Positions 36,674 through 44,610 of a stretch of DNA of 44,610 nt are shown one piece after another. Where the stretch lies: NCBI RefSeq assembly GCF_013284245.2, contig NZ_CP085877.1, positions 1 through 44,610 on the forward strand, in the 5' to 3' direction. The position numbers and the translations under genes were made by a program. The stretch is from Brevibacillus sp. DP1.3A (GTDB lineage Bacteria > Bacillota > Bacilli > Brevibacillales > Brevibacillaceae). The notes beneath the pieces were generated by a model. That model was given only the letters and a program-made list of their open reading frames with translations, was not told where the DNA came from and ran no database searches. Every line of letters starts with the position of its first letter. The first letter of the stretch is position 1.

Positions 36674-37138
36674 GTGAGTAGCATGGATCTCCTCGCTGAA
36701 ATGATTGTCAATATGTACAAGGAAAACCGCAACCCACCGAGTACGGCTCCGCGAGTCGGGACGGTTGTTTCTGTAAATCCTCTCAAAATTCAGTACGGTG
36801 AAAGCGTCATTTTAGAGAGGCGGCACCTGGTTATTGGAGAAAGTCTCATGCCTGGCTATAAACGGACCATTGAACTGACTGAGCTGCAAATGTCTGGGCT
36901 AGACGAGAAGTACCCAGCAAAGATTTCGTTTTATCGAAGCAGCGGGGATATACAGGAGCGCATCACAAAGTTGGCCATTCCTATCACAGATAATCCTGAC
37001 AGTCAGGAAAATAAGATCAAGTCAACCATAACGTATACCGATGGGCTGGAAGTAGGCGACCAAGTGATTCTGCAGCCAGATGAATCGCTAAAACTGTGGT
37101 TTGTCAAAGATCGTGTATGGAAGGAGCCAGACGAATGA
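36674..37138 (+). CDS. xkdR: XkdR-like protein (DUF2577)
   Basis: 154 aa, GTG 36674 after GGAGGCGATTAG. APRVGTVVSVNPLKIQYGES and GLEVGDQVILQPD show the small OB-like domain of this family. Its stop overlaps the next start (ATGA). Confidence 0.85.
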   Translation: MSSMDLLAEMIVNMYKENRNPPSTAPRVGTVVSVNPLKIQYGESVILERRHLVIGESLMPGYKRTIELTELQMSGLDEKYPAKISFYRSSGDIQERITKLAIPITDNPDSQENKIKSTITYTDGLEVGDQVILQPDESLKLWFVKDRVWKEPDE

Positions 37139-37572
37139 CGCTACCACAGATAACTCAGTTGGATTTACCCCAAGCCCAGATCACTCAGCAGATGAAGACC
37201 CAGAACGTCCATAAAACTTTTCTGTGGGATTTTGAAACAGGTGATTTCGTTTTGAAAGATGGGAAACTGATCGAGGTAACTGGATTGGAATACCTCAAAG
37301 TGTGGATAGAGAAAATACTCCGAACCGTTAAGGGGACGTTGATCTACGCTGGAACTGACTATGGTAGCGAGCACCATTCGTTGATCGGCCAGAATTTTCA
37401 CCCTGATTTTTCTCGGTCTGAATATGAACGGATGATAACGGAGGCTTTGCTGCAAAATGACGCGATTACGCAGGTGGACAACTTCTCGTTTACGCAGACA
37501 GGCTCCCGATTGGTAATCAGCGTTGAAGTGTCTAGTATTTATGGTACTGCAGAAAGGACGGTGACCCTATAG
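37135..37572 (+). CDS. xkdS: XkdS-like baseplate protein (DUF2634, gp25-type)
   Basis: 145 aa from ATG 37135. FLWDFETGDFVLKDGKLIEV, LEYLKVWIEKILRTVKGTLI and YGSEHHSLIGQNFH fit the DUF2634/gp25 wedge family. Coupled by overlaps to both neighbours. Confidence 0.9.
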   Translation: MTLPQITQLDLPQAQITQQMKTQNVHKTFLWDFETGDFVLKDGKLIEVTGLEYLKVWIEKILRTVKGTLIYAGTDYGSEHHSLIGQNFHPDFSRSEYERMITEALLQNDAITQVDNFSFTQTGSRLVISVEVSSIYGTAERTVTL

Positions 37573-38630
37573 TGGCAGACAAAGACCAAACTCTGATTGA
37601 GTCGCTAGCGTCTATCCCGGTCACGTATGACAAGAGTGTCGGAAGTCCAATCTATGACACTTTAGCCACAGCAGCAGAACAATTCGCAAAGATAGATGCC
37701 AACATTGACGCTGTGAGGCAGAAACTCAGCATCGACAAATTAACGGGAGACGAGCTAGCACAACGCATTAAAGAACGTACAGGGATTGAGCGAAAAGCAG
37801 CGACACATTCAAGGGGAAGTGTAACGGTCACAGGGACCGGAACGATTTTCACTGGCGATCTTTTTGAGACAGCAGGATCGACACAGTTTCAGGCAATAGA
37901 GACGAAGGCTATAACGGACAATGGTACTGTTAATGTTAAAGCTGTCGTCGCTGGACATGATGGTGATGTCCCAGCAAATACGATTACGCTATTTCCGGTC
38001 ACTCTTGCAGGCTTTACCGCTGTCAACAATCCCCAACCAACAATCGATGGCTTTAACGCTGAATCAGACGAAGACCTGCTCCAGAGGTACTATGAACGAG
38101 TAAGAACACCTGCCACAAGCGGGAACAAAGCGCACTATAAAAATTGGGCAAAGGAAGTGCCTGGCGTAGGGGATGCCCGGATCATATCACTTTGGAAAGG
38201 CGACAACACCGTAAAAGTTATTATCATCGATAGTGAAAAAAGGCCCGCAAGCGAGACGATTGTCGCTGCTGTTCAAAATCACATCGATCCTGGTAGTACA
38301 GGTAAGGGCGAAGGGGCTGCACCGATGGGAGCTTTTACCACGGTAGTAAGTGCAGCAGCTGTAGCGATAAATGTTTCGGTTACGGTTTCCATTTCCGCAG
38401 GGTATACCATTCAACAAGTGATGGACAACATCACTGTGCGTTTGACAGAACATCTACAGGAGATTGCTTTTGTGGAATCTATCGTCAGCTACGCAAAAGT
38501 AGGCGCGACGATATTGGACAGTGAAGGCGTCACCGACTACACCGACTTGCTTGTGAATAACGCCACGGTAAATGTTCCGATCAAGTATGAGGAAGTGGCC
38601 GTGGTAGGGGCGGTGGTCGTCAATGGCTAG
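37572..38630 (+). CDS. xkdT: Baseplate J-like protein (XkdT)
   Basis: 352 aa, GTG 37572 in a TAGTG overlap. GSVTVTGTGTIFTGDLFETA, GDVPANTITLFPVTLAGFTA, NPQPTIDGFNAESDEDLLQR and NKAHYKNWAKEVPGVGDARI are diagnostic for baseplate J/gp47 wedge proteins. Confidence 0.95.
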   Translation: MADKDQTLIESLASIPVTYDKSVGSPIYDTLATAAEQFAKIDANIDAVRQKLSIDKLTGDELAQRIKERTGIERKAATHSRGSVTVTGTGTIFTGDLFETAGSTQFQAIETKAITDNGTVNVKAVVAGHDGDVPANTITLFPVTLAGFTAVNNPQPTIDGFNAESDEDLLQRYYERVRTPATSGNKAHYKNWAKEVPGVGDARIISLWKGDNTVKVIIIDSEKRPASETIVAAVQNHIDPGSTGKGEGAAPMGAFTTVVSAAAVAINVSVTVSISAGYTIQQVMDNITVRLTEHLQEIAFVESIVSYAKVGATILDSEGVTDYTDLLVNNATVNVPIKYEEVAVVGAVVVNG

Positions 38631-39174
38631 AGCGGATGACATGCTGAAACGATTGCAGCCGTTCCAGCGGAAATCAAAAGTGTTTAAAGCCATTTTTGAT
38701 GCCGAGGCTACGCAGTTTGATAAACGAGAGGCGATCATTGCCGACCTACACAATCAAATGTCTGTAGATACCGCGACATGGGCCTTATCCATCTATGAAA
38801 GAGAGCTCGGCATTCCGGTAGATTTGAGTAAGGCAATCGATTTGCGTAGATCACATATCAAATCAAAAATGCGTGGGGTCGGTAAGTTCTCAGCCAGCAT
38901 GGCGCTTGCTATTGCCAGTGCATTTTCTGACCATGTCAGTGATGTATCGTTTGACGGACGGATACGGATACATTTCGAAGGTGCAGCAGACCTAAGTTTG
39001 ACTGAAATAGGCAAAGCTCTTGAAGAACAAAAACCAGCCCACTTGGCATGTGATTATCAAGCTGCCAATTACAAATCAGAGGTTGCTTTTGTTTCGCCCC
39101 ATACGCCCATCGCCCTTATCAGCACCTATCAAGCTTGCGGGACCTTTTCGGCTGGAGGTGAGTACGAACTATGA
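38623..39174 (+). CDS. xkdU: XkdU-like baseplate protein (DUF2313)
   Basis: 183 aa. MLKRLQPFQRKSKVFKAIFD, ADLHNQMSVDTATWALSIYE and ERELGIPVDLSKAIDLRRSH follow the DUF2313 pattern. Overlaps the J-like gene by 8 bp. Confidence 0.92.
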   Translation: MARADDMLKRLQPFQRKSKVFKAIFDAEATQFDKREAIIADLHNQMSVDTATWALSIYERELGIPVDLSKAIDLRRSHIKSKMRGVGKFSASMALAIASAFSDHVSDVSFDGRIRIHFEGAADLSLTEIGKALEEQKPAHLACDYQAANYKSEVAFVSPHTPIALISTYQACGTFSAGGEYEL

Positions 39175-39482
39175 TGACTCAATTTGCTTTAGAGGAGCAA
39201 GCGAAACATCTACAAACGCTGTACAACAATGCCGAGATCGAAATAAACGGAGCCATACAAATAGTCAGCCTCACCAGCAGCCGCGAAGGTATCAAGGTGA
39301 GGTTTTTTATTGACGTGCCAGCCAATGTGGTCGGCAGGATCACGAAACGAATCATCAAGAACGCAAGCGGTCAGATATGCTGGTCTGATCCGCCTGGTAA
39401 AATCAACATCGATAAACCGGATACTGATTTGCGGTTTGAAATACCGATTGAAGCCATTTGGAGGGAGGGAGCTGCCACATGA
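39171..39482 (+). CDS. 103-aa tail/baseplate accessory protein
   Basis: ATG 39171 within GAGGTGAGTACGAACTATG, overlapping XkdU by 4 bp. Strand-rich with KVRFFIDVPANVVGRITKRI. Placement between XkdU and the fibre genes suggests a baseplate or fibre-attachment role; no family recognised. Confidence 0.6.
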   Translation: MMTQFALEEQAKHLQTLYNNAEIEINGAIQIVSLTSSREGIKVRFFIDVPANVVGRITKRIIKNASGQICWSDPPGKINIDKPDTDLRFEIPIEAIWREGAAT

Positions 39483-39835
39483 TGGAGCGGTTTACTGATA
39501 GGCGATACAATCTGGGAGACGAACGGAAATATCAGCTTACGAGGCAGGACGGCACAACGGAGATTGTCGAGCTGGAGAAACAGGGTATCGCAGAGCCAGG
39601 TAGTCGAATCAATGCGGCGGCGCTCAATCCGATTGTAGACCATGTCAACGATTCAAGTATCCACATCCCTTATTCAGAGTTCGCGGCTCTTAAAACCCGG
39701 GTTCAAACCTTAGAGGACGCAATCCTCAACGACTTTAACCACAACATCTTCAAGGTTTCGTTTGCTAATCCGGTCGGAGTAAAAATATCTCGTGGATGGT
39801 TTGATCCAGGAAATGCAAGACTGGTGATCAAATGA
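39479..39835 (+). CDS. 118-aa tail-associated protein
   Basis: ATG 39479 in an ATGA overlap, GAGGGAGGGAG upstream. Contains the RINAAALNPIVDHVNDSSIH motif that is common in phage fibre-connector proteins, followed by a coiled coil (EFAALKTRVQTLEDAILNDF) and a beta-rich end. Probably a fibre or baseplate decoration. Confidence 0.6.
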   Translation: MMERFTDRRYNLGDERKYQLTRQDGTTEIVELEKQGIAEPGSRINAAALNPIVDHVNDSSIHIPYSEFAALKTRVQTLEDAILNDFNHNIFKVSFANPVGVKISRGWFDPGNARLVIK

Positions 39836-39892
39836 TGACAGAAAAAGGAATGGGTCGCAATAACGGCCATTTGGGGAGGGAGGTAAAAGAAT

Positions 39893-41686
39893 ATGCCTAT
39901 AGTTACATTTGATGCTATAGATTCAGCTTATATTGCCAAGGATAACTCTGCATCTGTATGGCCACCCAATACAACTCCAACATTAGTAAGGGATCAACTG
40001 GTAATTACAAAAAAGACACTAACAAGCCCAAACTGGTTCTCTCGCAGTGTCGGTTTATTCAAGTTCAATACCTCGTCTATACCGGATAATGCTGTGATCA
40101 CAGAAGCAAGATTTAAATTTAAGGCTGACAGTTATAGTAGTGATGACATTTTACAGTTACTGGGCGAATGGTATACTGATAACTTCACTGTTAGTGCATA
40201 TTCAGATGTACCTTCAGGCAGTGCATTTTCAACATATTTTTCAGGAAGCTCTACAGATTTTAATGTTTTGCTTACATCTATTAATTCTGTTAATAAATCC
40301 GGAGTAACTGTCTTACGCACGCACATTAGTGGAACCGATCAACCTTACGGGAAAAACCAGATGGCGATACAATCTCATAGCAGTCTGAATAAACCACAAC
40401 TTGTAGTAACCTACAAAATTCCGCCATCTTCACCAACAGTTTACCGCCCAAGTTCAGGGCAAATAGTCAATAAGCAGCAAAACATTAGTTGGTTAGCAGC
40501 AAATGATGAAGACACACCACAATCCGATTTGCAATACCATATTCAATTATCCACTAACAACAAGACTTCTTGGAAAGACATTGTTGCTTTGACTGCAAAA
40601 GGTGTTACAGATTACACGTATGACTTCACCAATGAACCCATTACAACACAAGCTTACATTCGCGTGCGCGCATATGACGGATCTGATTACGGTGCTTGGG
40701 GAGAATCTGCTGTCTTTACTATTAGACACAACGTTACGCCAACACTCACACTCACATCACCTGCCAACAATCTCTCATTATCGGAAGGCAACACAATGAC
40801 TGTGCAGGGGTCGGTAACTGATACTGACGCCAATGATCCTGTTACGATTTACCTGCAAATTAATAATGGCACCATATTGGCTGTAGATTCCAAAGTATCT
40901 GACGGGGCTACAGCCATTCCTTTTGCCAAAATACTGACCTACAAAAATAAACGGGTCTACTCCGGCACAACTGATCTAGTCGGCGTGGACTTGGCGGAGA
41001 ATACGGATCACACCTTAAAAGTTTGGGCGGAGGACAACAAACAGGGGAAAAGCACAGAGGCTATCCGCAAGTTCAGGATCATTTGGAACCGTCCGCCTAC
41101 GATCAGTGGGGAAAACAGTGATCTTGGAATCCTCGAAATCGCGCCAACCGTCTCATACAACATTACAGACCCGGAGGGAAATGGATTCACTATAATCGAG
41201 AAGCTCAACGGCGTGCAGTTACGTTCCTTTGCTGGGGTTGCTGGTCGGGAAGAGAAGCTGGAAATTCCATTTGATGCTTGGCTAAAGCTGGAGCCTGGAG
41301 TGCTTCACACACTGACAATCGAGGCAACAGACAGCCAAGGGGCAACATCTATACGAACGTACACCCTAACTCGCTTTGAAGATGAGATTTCTTTTGAGAT
41401 CGAGGCACCATGGACAACGGACGCAGCAGCCAAGCGTGTTCTTCTGACGCTGGACATGATTATCCCAGCAGGAGCCATCTTGCTCGCCGAAGCTTGCAAC
41501 AATGCTTTTGATGCGGCCCCAACTTGGGAGGACATCTCATTTCATGCGCGATATGGGCGTGGTTATGTTTTCCTAAACACATCGAAAACTGCAAACAAAT
41601 GGGGAGTCTCCATTCGTGTTCGGATCGAAAAAGGGACAGCTTCGGAACCAATTGAGATAAAAGGATTTGGAGGTGCATTTGATTGA
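39893..41686 (+). CDS. Tail fibre/adhesin with DNRLRE-like and Ig/FN3-like domains
   Basis: 597 aa, GGGAGGGAGG before ATG 39893. Residues 1-175 resemble a DNRLRE carbohydrate-binding domain (FKFNTSSIPDNAVITEARFK, KPQLVVTYKIPP). Residues about 178-280 are FN3-like (SPTVYRPSSGQIVNKQQNIS, YIRVRAYDGSDYGAWGES); about 283-400 and 402-490 are two Ig/cadherin-like repeats (TLTSPANNLSLSEGNTMTVQ; ITDPEGNG); the end (490-597) is a separate beta domain. Most likely the receptor-binding protein. Confidence 0.8.
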   Translation: MPIVTFDAIDSAYIAKDNSASVWPPNTTPTLVRDQLVITKKTLTSPNWFSRSVGLFKFNTSSIPDNAVITEARFKFKADSYSSDDILQLLGEWYTDNFTVSAYSDVPSGSAFSTYFSGSSTDFNVLLTSINSVNKSGVTVLRTHISGTDQPYGKNQMAIQSHSSLNKPQLVVTYKIPPSSPTVYRPSSGQIVNKQQNISWLAANDEDTPQSDLQYHIQLSTNNKTSWKDIVALTAKGVTDYTYDFTNEPITTQAYIRVRAYDGSDYGAWGESAVFTIRHNVTPTLTLTSPANNLSLSEGNTMTVQGSVTDTDANDPVTIYLQINNGTILAVDSKVSDGATAIPFAKILTYKNKRVYSGTTDLVGVDLAENTDHTLKVWAEDNKQGKSTEAIRKFRIIWNRPPTISGENSDLGILEIAPTVSYNITDPEGNGFTIIEKLNGVQLRSFAGVAGREEKLEIPFDAWLKLEPGVLHTLTIEATDSQGATSIRTYTLTRFEDEISFEIEAPWTTDAAAKRVLLTLDMIIPAGAILLAEACNNAFDAAPTWEDISFHARYGRGYVFLNTSKTANKWGVSIRVRIEKGTASEPIEIKGFGGAFD

Positions 41687-41835
41687 CGATACCATTACAA
41701 CAAGAGAAGTCTGTCAGCGAAGCACAAGCTGATAGAGAAGCCACTCAGCAGAAAGATGTGATCATTCAGATGTTAGGCCAAGAAGTAGCACTACTAAAAC
41801 TCAAAATTATGAAATTGGAAGGAGGTGGTAACTGA
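41683..41835 (+). CDS. 50-aa coiled-coil protein between fibre and XkdX
   Basis: TTG 41683 in a TTGA overlap with the fibre stop, GGAGGTG seven bases before. TIPLQQEKSVSEAQADREAT then a heptad stretch (LGQEVALLKLKIMKLE). Genes of this type and place (XkdW-like neighbours) are usual; function unknown. Confidence 0.65.
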   Translation: MTIPLQQEKSVSEAQADREATQQKDVIIQMLGQEVALLKLKIMKLEGGGN

Positions 41836-41972
41836 TGGCATTCTGGAGCCTTGCTTACAAATGCAATTGGGTAACAGTCGATCAACTGCGTTTGGCAGTA
41901 AAAACTGAAACGAATCCTTATGGAGAAATCACTCCTGAGGAGTTCAAAAAAATCACCGGACAAGATTTCTAA
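41835..41972 (+). CDS. xkdX: XkdX-family protein
   Basis: 45 aa from ATG 41835 (GGAGGTGG before). The order WSLAYKCNWVTVDQLRLAVK, GEITPEEFKKITGQDF is the XkdX signature. It closes the tail operon, as in PBSX. Confidence 0.92.
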   Translation: MAFWSLAYKCNWVTVDQLRLAVKTETNPYGEITPEEFKKITGQDF

Positions 41973-41990
41973 GCTGGTGATTTTTTAATT
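41945..41990. terminator. Terminator of the tail operon
   Basis: AAAAAATCACCGG pairs with CTGGTGATTTTTT across the XkdX stop codon; because both sides carry the A/T run it can stop transcription in either direction. A GGGAGC/GCTCCC hairpin (41996-42017) follows. Confidence 0.8.
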
Positions 41991-42052
41991 GGGGAGCTGC
42001 TAACGTGGCTCCCTCATCTTTTACCCCAAGGGGGTGAGGAGGTCAGCAAACC

Positions 42053-42370
42053 GTGGATGAAATAAAAGAATTACAAAAAGGGATCAGCGACATTCTTGTA
42101 GCCATCGGTAAACTCGAAACAGAGATGAGACACCTTTCCAGCATGTCAGGAAAATTGGATTACACCGAAAAGGTCGCAAACGAAGCGCTGCAGAGTACCC
42201 GATCTGCCCATAAACGCCTAGATGATATGGCTAAAGAGATTGAAGCATTAAAGAAAAAGTACGATGACGACAAGAAACACAACAAGGATGATAAAAAGTG
42301 GCTGATCGGTACAGGTTTGGCAGCTGCTGCTCTGATATGGAATTTTATTAAAGGCGGTATAGGACAATGA
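42053..42370 (+). CDS. xhlA: XhlA-like haemolysin/lysis accessory protein
   Basis: 105 aa, GTG 42053 after GGGGGTGAGGAGG. A coiled coil (residues 1-78, EIKELQKGISDILVAIGKLE) followed by one membrane helix (WLIGTGLAAAALIWNFI), the XhlA plan. Works with the holin in host lysis. Overlaps the holin gene by 4 bp. Confidence 0.9.
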   Translation: MDEIKELQKGISDILVAIGKLETEMRHLSSMSGKLDYTEKVANEALQSTRSAHKRLDDMAKEIEALKKKYDDDKKHNKDDKKWLIGTGLAAAALIWNFIKGGIGQ

Positions 42371-42657
42371 ATCCAACTGAACTTCTAACACTGGCACAGC
42401 AATACATGTCAGACAACGTGCTGATTGTTTTTGTCGTGCTCCTCTTAATTGGCTACTTTCTAAAGCGGACTCCACATGTCCAAGACTGGATGATCCCTTA
42501 TGCCCTCACTGCGGCCGGAATCCTATTAGCGTGCGGCATCTTGAAGTCTTTTACAATCGAAAGTGTTGTCCAAGGCATTCTAGCAGCGGGAGTCGCCAGC
42601 CTAACCCATCAACTATGGAAACAGACGTCCGATAAAAGAAGCGACGACCAATCATGA
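42367..42657 (+). CDS. Holin
   Basis: 96 aa. Three hydrophobic stretches (VLIVFVVLLLIGYFL; MIPYALTAAGILLACGIL; VVQGILAAGVASLTHQLW) and a charged C-terminus (KQTSDKRSDDQS) are typical for phage holins. ATGA overlaps on both sides couple it to XhlA and endolysin. Confidence 0.88.
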   Translation: MNPTELLTLAQQYMSDNVLIVFVVLLLIGYFLKRTPHVQDWMIPYALTAAGILLACGILKSFTIESVVQGILAAGVASLTHQLWKQTSDKRSDDQS

Positions 42658-43886
42658 CTCCACAAGCGTTCATTTCCAAAATCGCGCCATTAGCAGTAGC
42701 CGAAATGAAACGTTCTCGCATACCGGCTTCTCTAACGATCGCACAAGCAATCCTTGAATCTGGTTGGGGCACATCCGAGCTGGCAACCAAAGCAAACAAC
42801 CTGTTTGGGATCAAAGGCAAAGGGCCTGCAGGAATCTATCAATATGTCTCACCCGAATATGTGAGCAACAAAAAAATCGAAAAGCTATCAGATTTCCGGA
42901 AATACAACACCTGGCATGAAAGCATAAAAGACCACACAGACAAACTGTTGGAGCCCAGATATTCAAAGGCATTGGGTGCAAGCTACAGAGCGGCTTGTCA
43001 CGCCGTTCAAGAGGCAGGATATGCAACTGATCCGAATTATGCTCAAGAGCTAATCAAACGGATCGAGAAATATAAGCTTGATCAGTACGATACACAAGGA
43101 GGACAAACTGTGCCACTCCCCACTCTCATCATTGATCCGGGACACGGTGGAATCGATCCGGGAGCTGTCGGTGAAAATGGTCTGAGAGAAAAAGACCTCA
43201 CCCTACAAATCAGCCTCTATCAGTACGCAAGATTCCAGGCGCTGGGTTTACCGGTTATTCTTACGCGCACTTCTGATATCGCATTGACCCCAGAACAAAG
43301 AACAAAGCTGGTACGTGATAGCGGAGCCAAGTATTGCCTATCCAACCACATAAACGCAGGCGGAGGCGAGGGAGTAGAAGCGATCTACTCCATTTTCTCA
43401 AAAGACACCCTAGCAAAATCAATCGTACAGGCCCTGGTAGATTGCGGGATGAAATACAGGAGGGTTTTCTCCAAAGAAGGCGCGAATGAAAAAGATTACT
43501 ACTTCATGCACAGAGACACAGGCACCGTAGATACAACCATCATTGAATACGGATTTATTGACCATCCAGGAGACATGAAGAAACTGAAGGATAACTGGAA
43601 GAGCTACGCTGAAGCTGTAGTCAAGGCGTTCTGCGCCTTCATTGGCGCTAATTATCAATTGCCCACAGTTAATCCACAGAAGGAGGAAAAACCTGTGAAT
43701 ACTGATCAAATGGAAGGCTGGGAACGCGAATCAGGCGTCAAAGCAATTGAGAACCTCGCAGCCAAGGGACTGCTTAATGACCCTGAAAAATGGAAGCAGC
43801 GTCTGACCGACAACCCACAAGGCGTTCTTAACGAACTGCCCTGGTTAATGTTTACCTTGCTTGATCGCGCAACTGAAAAAGTGTAA
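42654..43886 (+). CDS. Two-domain endolysin: glucosaminidase plus amidase_3
   Basis: 410 aa. Residues 1-145 are a glucosaminidase/FlgJ-like domain (ASLTIAQAILESGWGTSELA with the catalytic Glu, NNLFGIKG). Residues about 157-335 are an N-acetylmuramoyl-L-alanine amidase_3 domain: LIIDPGHGGIDPGA (zinc His), GLREKDLTLQISLYQ (zinc Glu), LSNHINAGGGEG (zinc His), DTTIIEYGFID (catalytic Glu). Residues 345-410 may help wall binding. GAAGGAGGAAAAACCTGTG before 43695 could give a short separate C-terminal product. Confidence 0.93.
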   Translation: MTPQAFISKIAPLAVAEMKRSRIPASLTIAQAILESGWGTSELATKANNLFGIKGKGPAGIYQYVSPEYVSNKKIEKLSDFRKYNTWHESIKDHTDKLLEPRYSKALGASYRAACHAVQEAGYATDPNYAQELIKRIEKYKLDQYDTQGGQTVPLPTLIIDPGHGGIDPGAVGENGLREKDLTLQISLYQYARFQALGLPVILTRTSDIALTPEQRTKLVRDSGAKYCLSNHINAGGGEGVEAIYSIFSKDTLAKSIVQALVDCGMKYRRVFSKEGANEKDYYFMHRDTGTVDTTIIEYGFIDHPGDMKKLKDNWKSYAEAVVKAFCAFIGANYQLPTVNPQKEEKPVNTDQMEGWERESGVKAIENLAAKGLLNDPEKWKQRLTDNPQGVLNELPWLMFTLLDRATEKV

Positions 43887-43898
43887 TGTGCTGCTGAC

Positions 43899-43936
43899 GC
43901 CCTCCTCCGAAAATTTCGGATGGAGGGCATTTTTTA
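43899..43936 (+). terminator. Terminator of the lysis cassette
   Basis: GCCCTCCTCCGAAA pairs with TTTCGGATGGAGGGC (one bulge), followed by ATTTTTTATT. Confidence 0.9.
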
Positions 43937-43981
43937 TTGCACGTTCGCATGTTGTTCGTATATAATAGGAACAAACGTTCG
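43937..43981 (+). promoter_or_regulatory. SOS-type promoter with a LexA box
   Basis: TTGCAC (43937-43942), 18-bp spacer, TATAAT (43961-43966), then GGAACAAACGTTCG (43968-43981), one base off the LexA consensus CGAAC-N4-GTTCG. Further GTTCG half-sites at 43943 and 43954 lie in the spacer. Confidence 0.8.
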
Positions 43982-43998
43982 CGAAAATAGGTGATAAC

Positions 43999-44175
43999 AT
44001 GGAGAGTATCCAAACAGTTGTTGATGGCAGAATGATGGCCATTCCGGTATTAACAGCGAAGCATCTATCCGTGATTTCTCGTGTTCATTCTGGCGCATGT
44101 CCGGGGTGCGATCCAGACATTCTTAGGGATCTCGTGGAAGCTGGCTTGGTGGAGGATGAACCGGGTGGCAAGTAA
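43999..44175 (+). CDS. 58-aa protein in front of the YolD-like gene
   Basis: ATG 43999 with AGGTGATAAC before. MESIQTVVDGRMMAIPVLTA then GACPGCDPDILRDLVEAGLV; one CPGC pair. First gene of the LexA-boxed unit, overlapping the next gene by 20 bp. Unknown function. Confidence 0.6.
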   Translation: MESIQTVVDGRMMAIPVLTAKHLSVISRVHSGACPGCDPDILRDLVEAGLVEDEPGGK

Positions 44176-44506
44176 ACTTGATGATTTATTCGCCATGAAG
44201 TGGATTTTGCCTGAGCACAACCAGGCACTCAGCCACCATTACTACAAATCATCGTTGATCCCACAACCGATCTTAGAAGACGACGAGCTGGTTGAAATGA
44301 ATCGGATTATCCATGAGTCGATTCAGGAAGATTTCGCTGTCAGCATGTCATGGTTCAAACCAGAAGTAGATGACCTTGGACGCATGAAAACGCATTGGGG
44401 CTGGGTGCAGCGGGTCGATACAAATCGAAAACAGATAAAACTGGTGAACGATGACGGATTTTGGTGGATCGACTTCAAACGCCTGGTGAAAGTAGAGCGT
44501 GTATGA
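44156..44506 (+). CDS. YolD-like protein
   Basis: 116 aa from ATG 44156. The start abuts GGAGG, so translation probably depends on coupling with the overlapping 58-aa frame. ASKLDDLFAMKWILPEHNQA, ESIQEDFAVSMSWFKPEVDD and VQRVDTNRKQIKLVNDDGFW follow the YolD family pattern. In B. subtilis and SP-beta, yolD-type genes lie with Y-family polymerases (yqjW/uvrX) under LexA. Here the polymerase gene is missing and the SOS control remains. Confidence 0.8.
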   Translation: MNRVASKLDDLFAMKWILPEHNQALSHHYYKSSLIPQPILEDDELVEMNRIIHESIQEDFAVSMSWFKPEVDDLGRMKTHWGWVQRVDTNRKQIKLVNDDGFWWIDFKRLVKVERV

Positions 44507-44547
44507 ACGGGAGCACATAAGATATGTCGAGGAATTATAGAAGCAAA

Positions 44548-44576
44548 CAACCCGCCTCATCTTACTGGGCGGGTTG
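44548..44576. terminator. Hairpin at the right edge
   Basis: CAACCCGCC (44548-44556) pairs with GGCGGGTTG (44568-44576), 11-base loop. No strong T-run follows. It would separate the YolD unit from the left-edge gene if the molecule is circular. Confidence 0.6.
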
Positions 44577-44610
44577 CTCATGTTACACTATCAACAATTT
44601 GTTAATTCAC

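Noticed and set aside
1..44610. tRNA or rRNA genes
   Set aside because: No cloverleaf with a CCA end or rRNA-like stretch was recognised by eye.

Overview
The window reads as a complete or nearly complete temperate myovirus of a Gram-positive Bacillales host that also carries a plasmid backbone, i.e. a phage-plasmid. Gene order, strong Shine-Dalgarno sites with many GTG/TTG starts, and PBSX/XkdK-XkdX-type tail genes suggest a Brevibacillus/Paenibacillus-like host (inference, no database search). The truncated minus-strand gene at position 1 would end after two more codons (V, N, stop) if the right edge were joined to the left edge, which fits a circular molecule.

Layout. 1-6035: plasmid maintenance. 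An actin-like ParM and a ribbon-helix-helix ParR form a minus-strand operon; a winged-helix Rep (360 aa) lies downstream of a putative origin (5814-5979) with four DnaA boxes. The Rep leader carries an attenuator-like hairpin and is overlapped by a short plus-strand RNA from a near-consensus promoter, the layout of antisense copy-number control. A second, well-folded small RNA (about 5705-5797) lies beside the origin. 6036-10000: decision module. It holds an orphan LytTR response regulator, a TPR regulator of RRNPP type (432 aa), and directly after it a 54-aa secreted pro-peptide containing EDGPGW twice, once at the predicted signal-peptidase site and once at the very C-terminus. A divergent CI/Cro-like pair follows. 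A 15-bp operator (GATAC-N5-GTATC) occurs in the CI/Cro intergenic region, after cro, and upstream of the peptide promoter, with a degenerate copy between the -35 and -10 of that promoter. A perfect LexA box controls a 38-aa protein gene that converges on the repressor gene.

10000-21100: early/accessory genes. These include a DnaD-like initiator, a RecU-type resolvase, two 180-aa tyrosine recombinases (the second at 22516), several small zinc-ribbon proteins, a DUF3850 protein, a YopX protein, dUTPase and an ArpU-like late regulator. One gene (16354-16983) contains seven 27-bp repeats whose 15-bp core also occurs twice in its non-coding upstream region, reminiscent of the origin inside lambda O. 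23305-41972: late operon: HNH, TerS, TerL, portal, ClpP-like protease, HK97-fold capsid, connectors, contractile sheath and tube, a tail chaperone with an A_AAA_AAC -1 slippery site, a membrane-protein moron, tape measure, baseplate (XkdP to XkdU-like), a large fibre and XkdX. 42053-43886: XhlA, holin and a two-domain endolysin. 43937-44576: a LexA-boxed cassette with a YolD-like protein.

Working model (inference): the element replicates as a plasmid through Rep and ParMR; a CI-like repressor holds the lytic genes down and probably also the peptide promoter; DNA damage (LexA) and the secreted peptide/receptor pair feed into the decision to induce; DnaD-like and iteron-binding proteins drive lytic replication; ArpU turns on packaging, tail and lysis genes.
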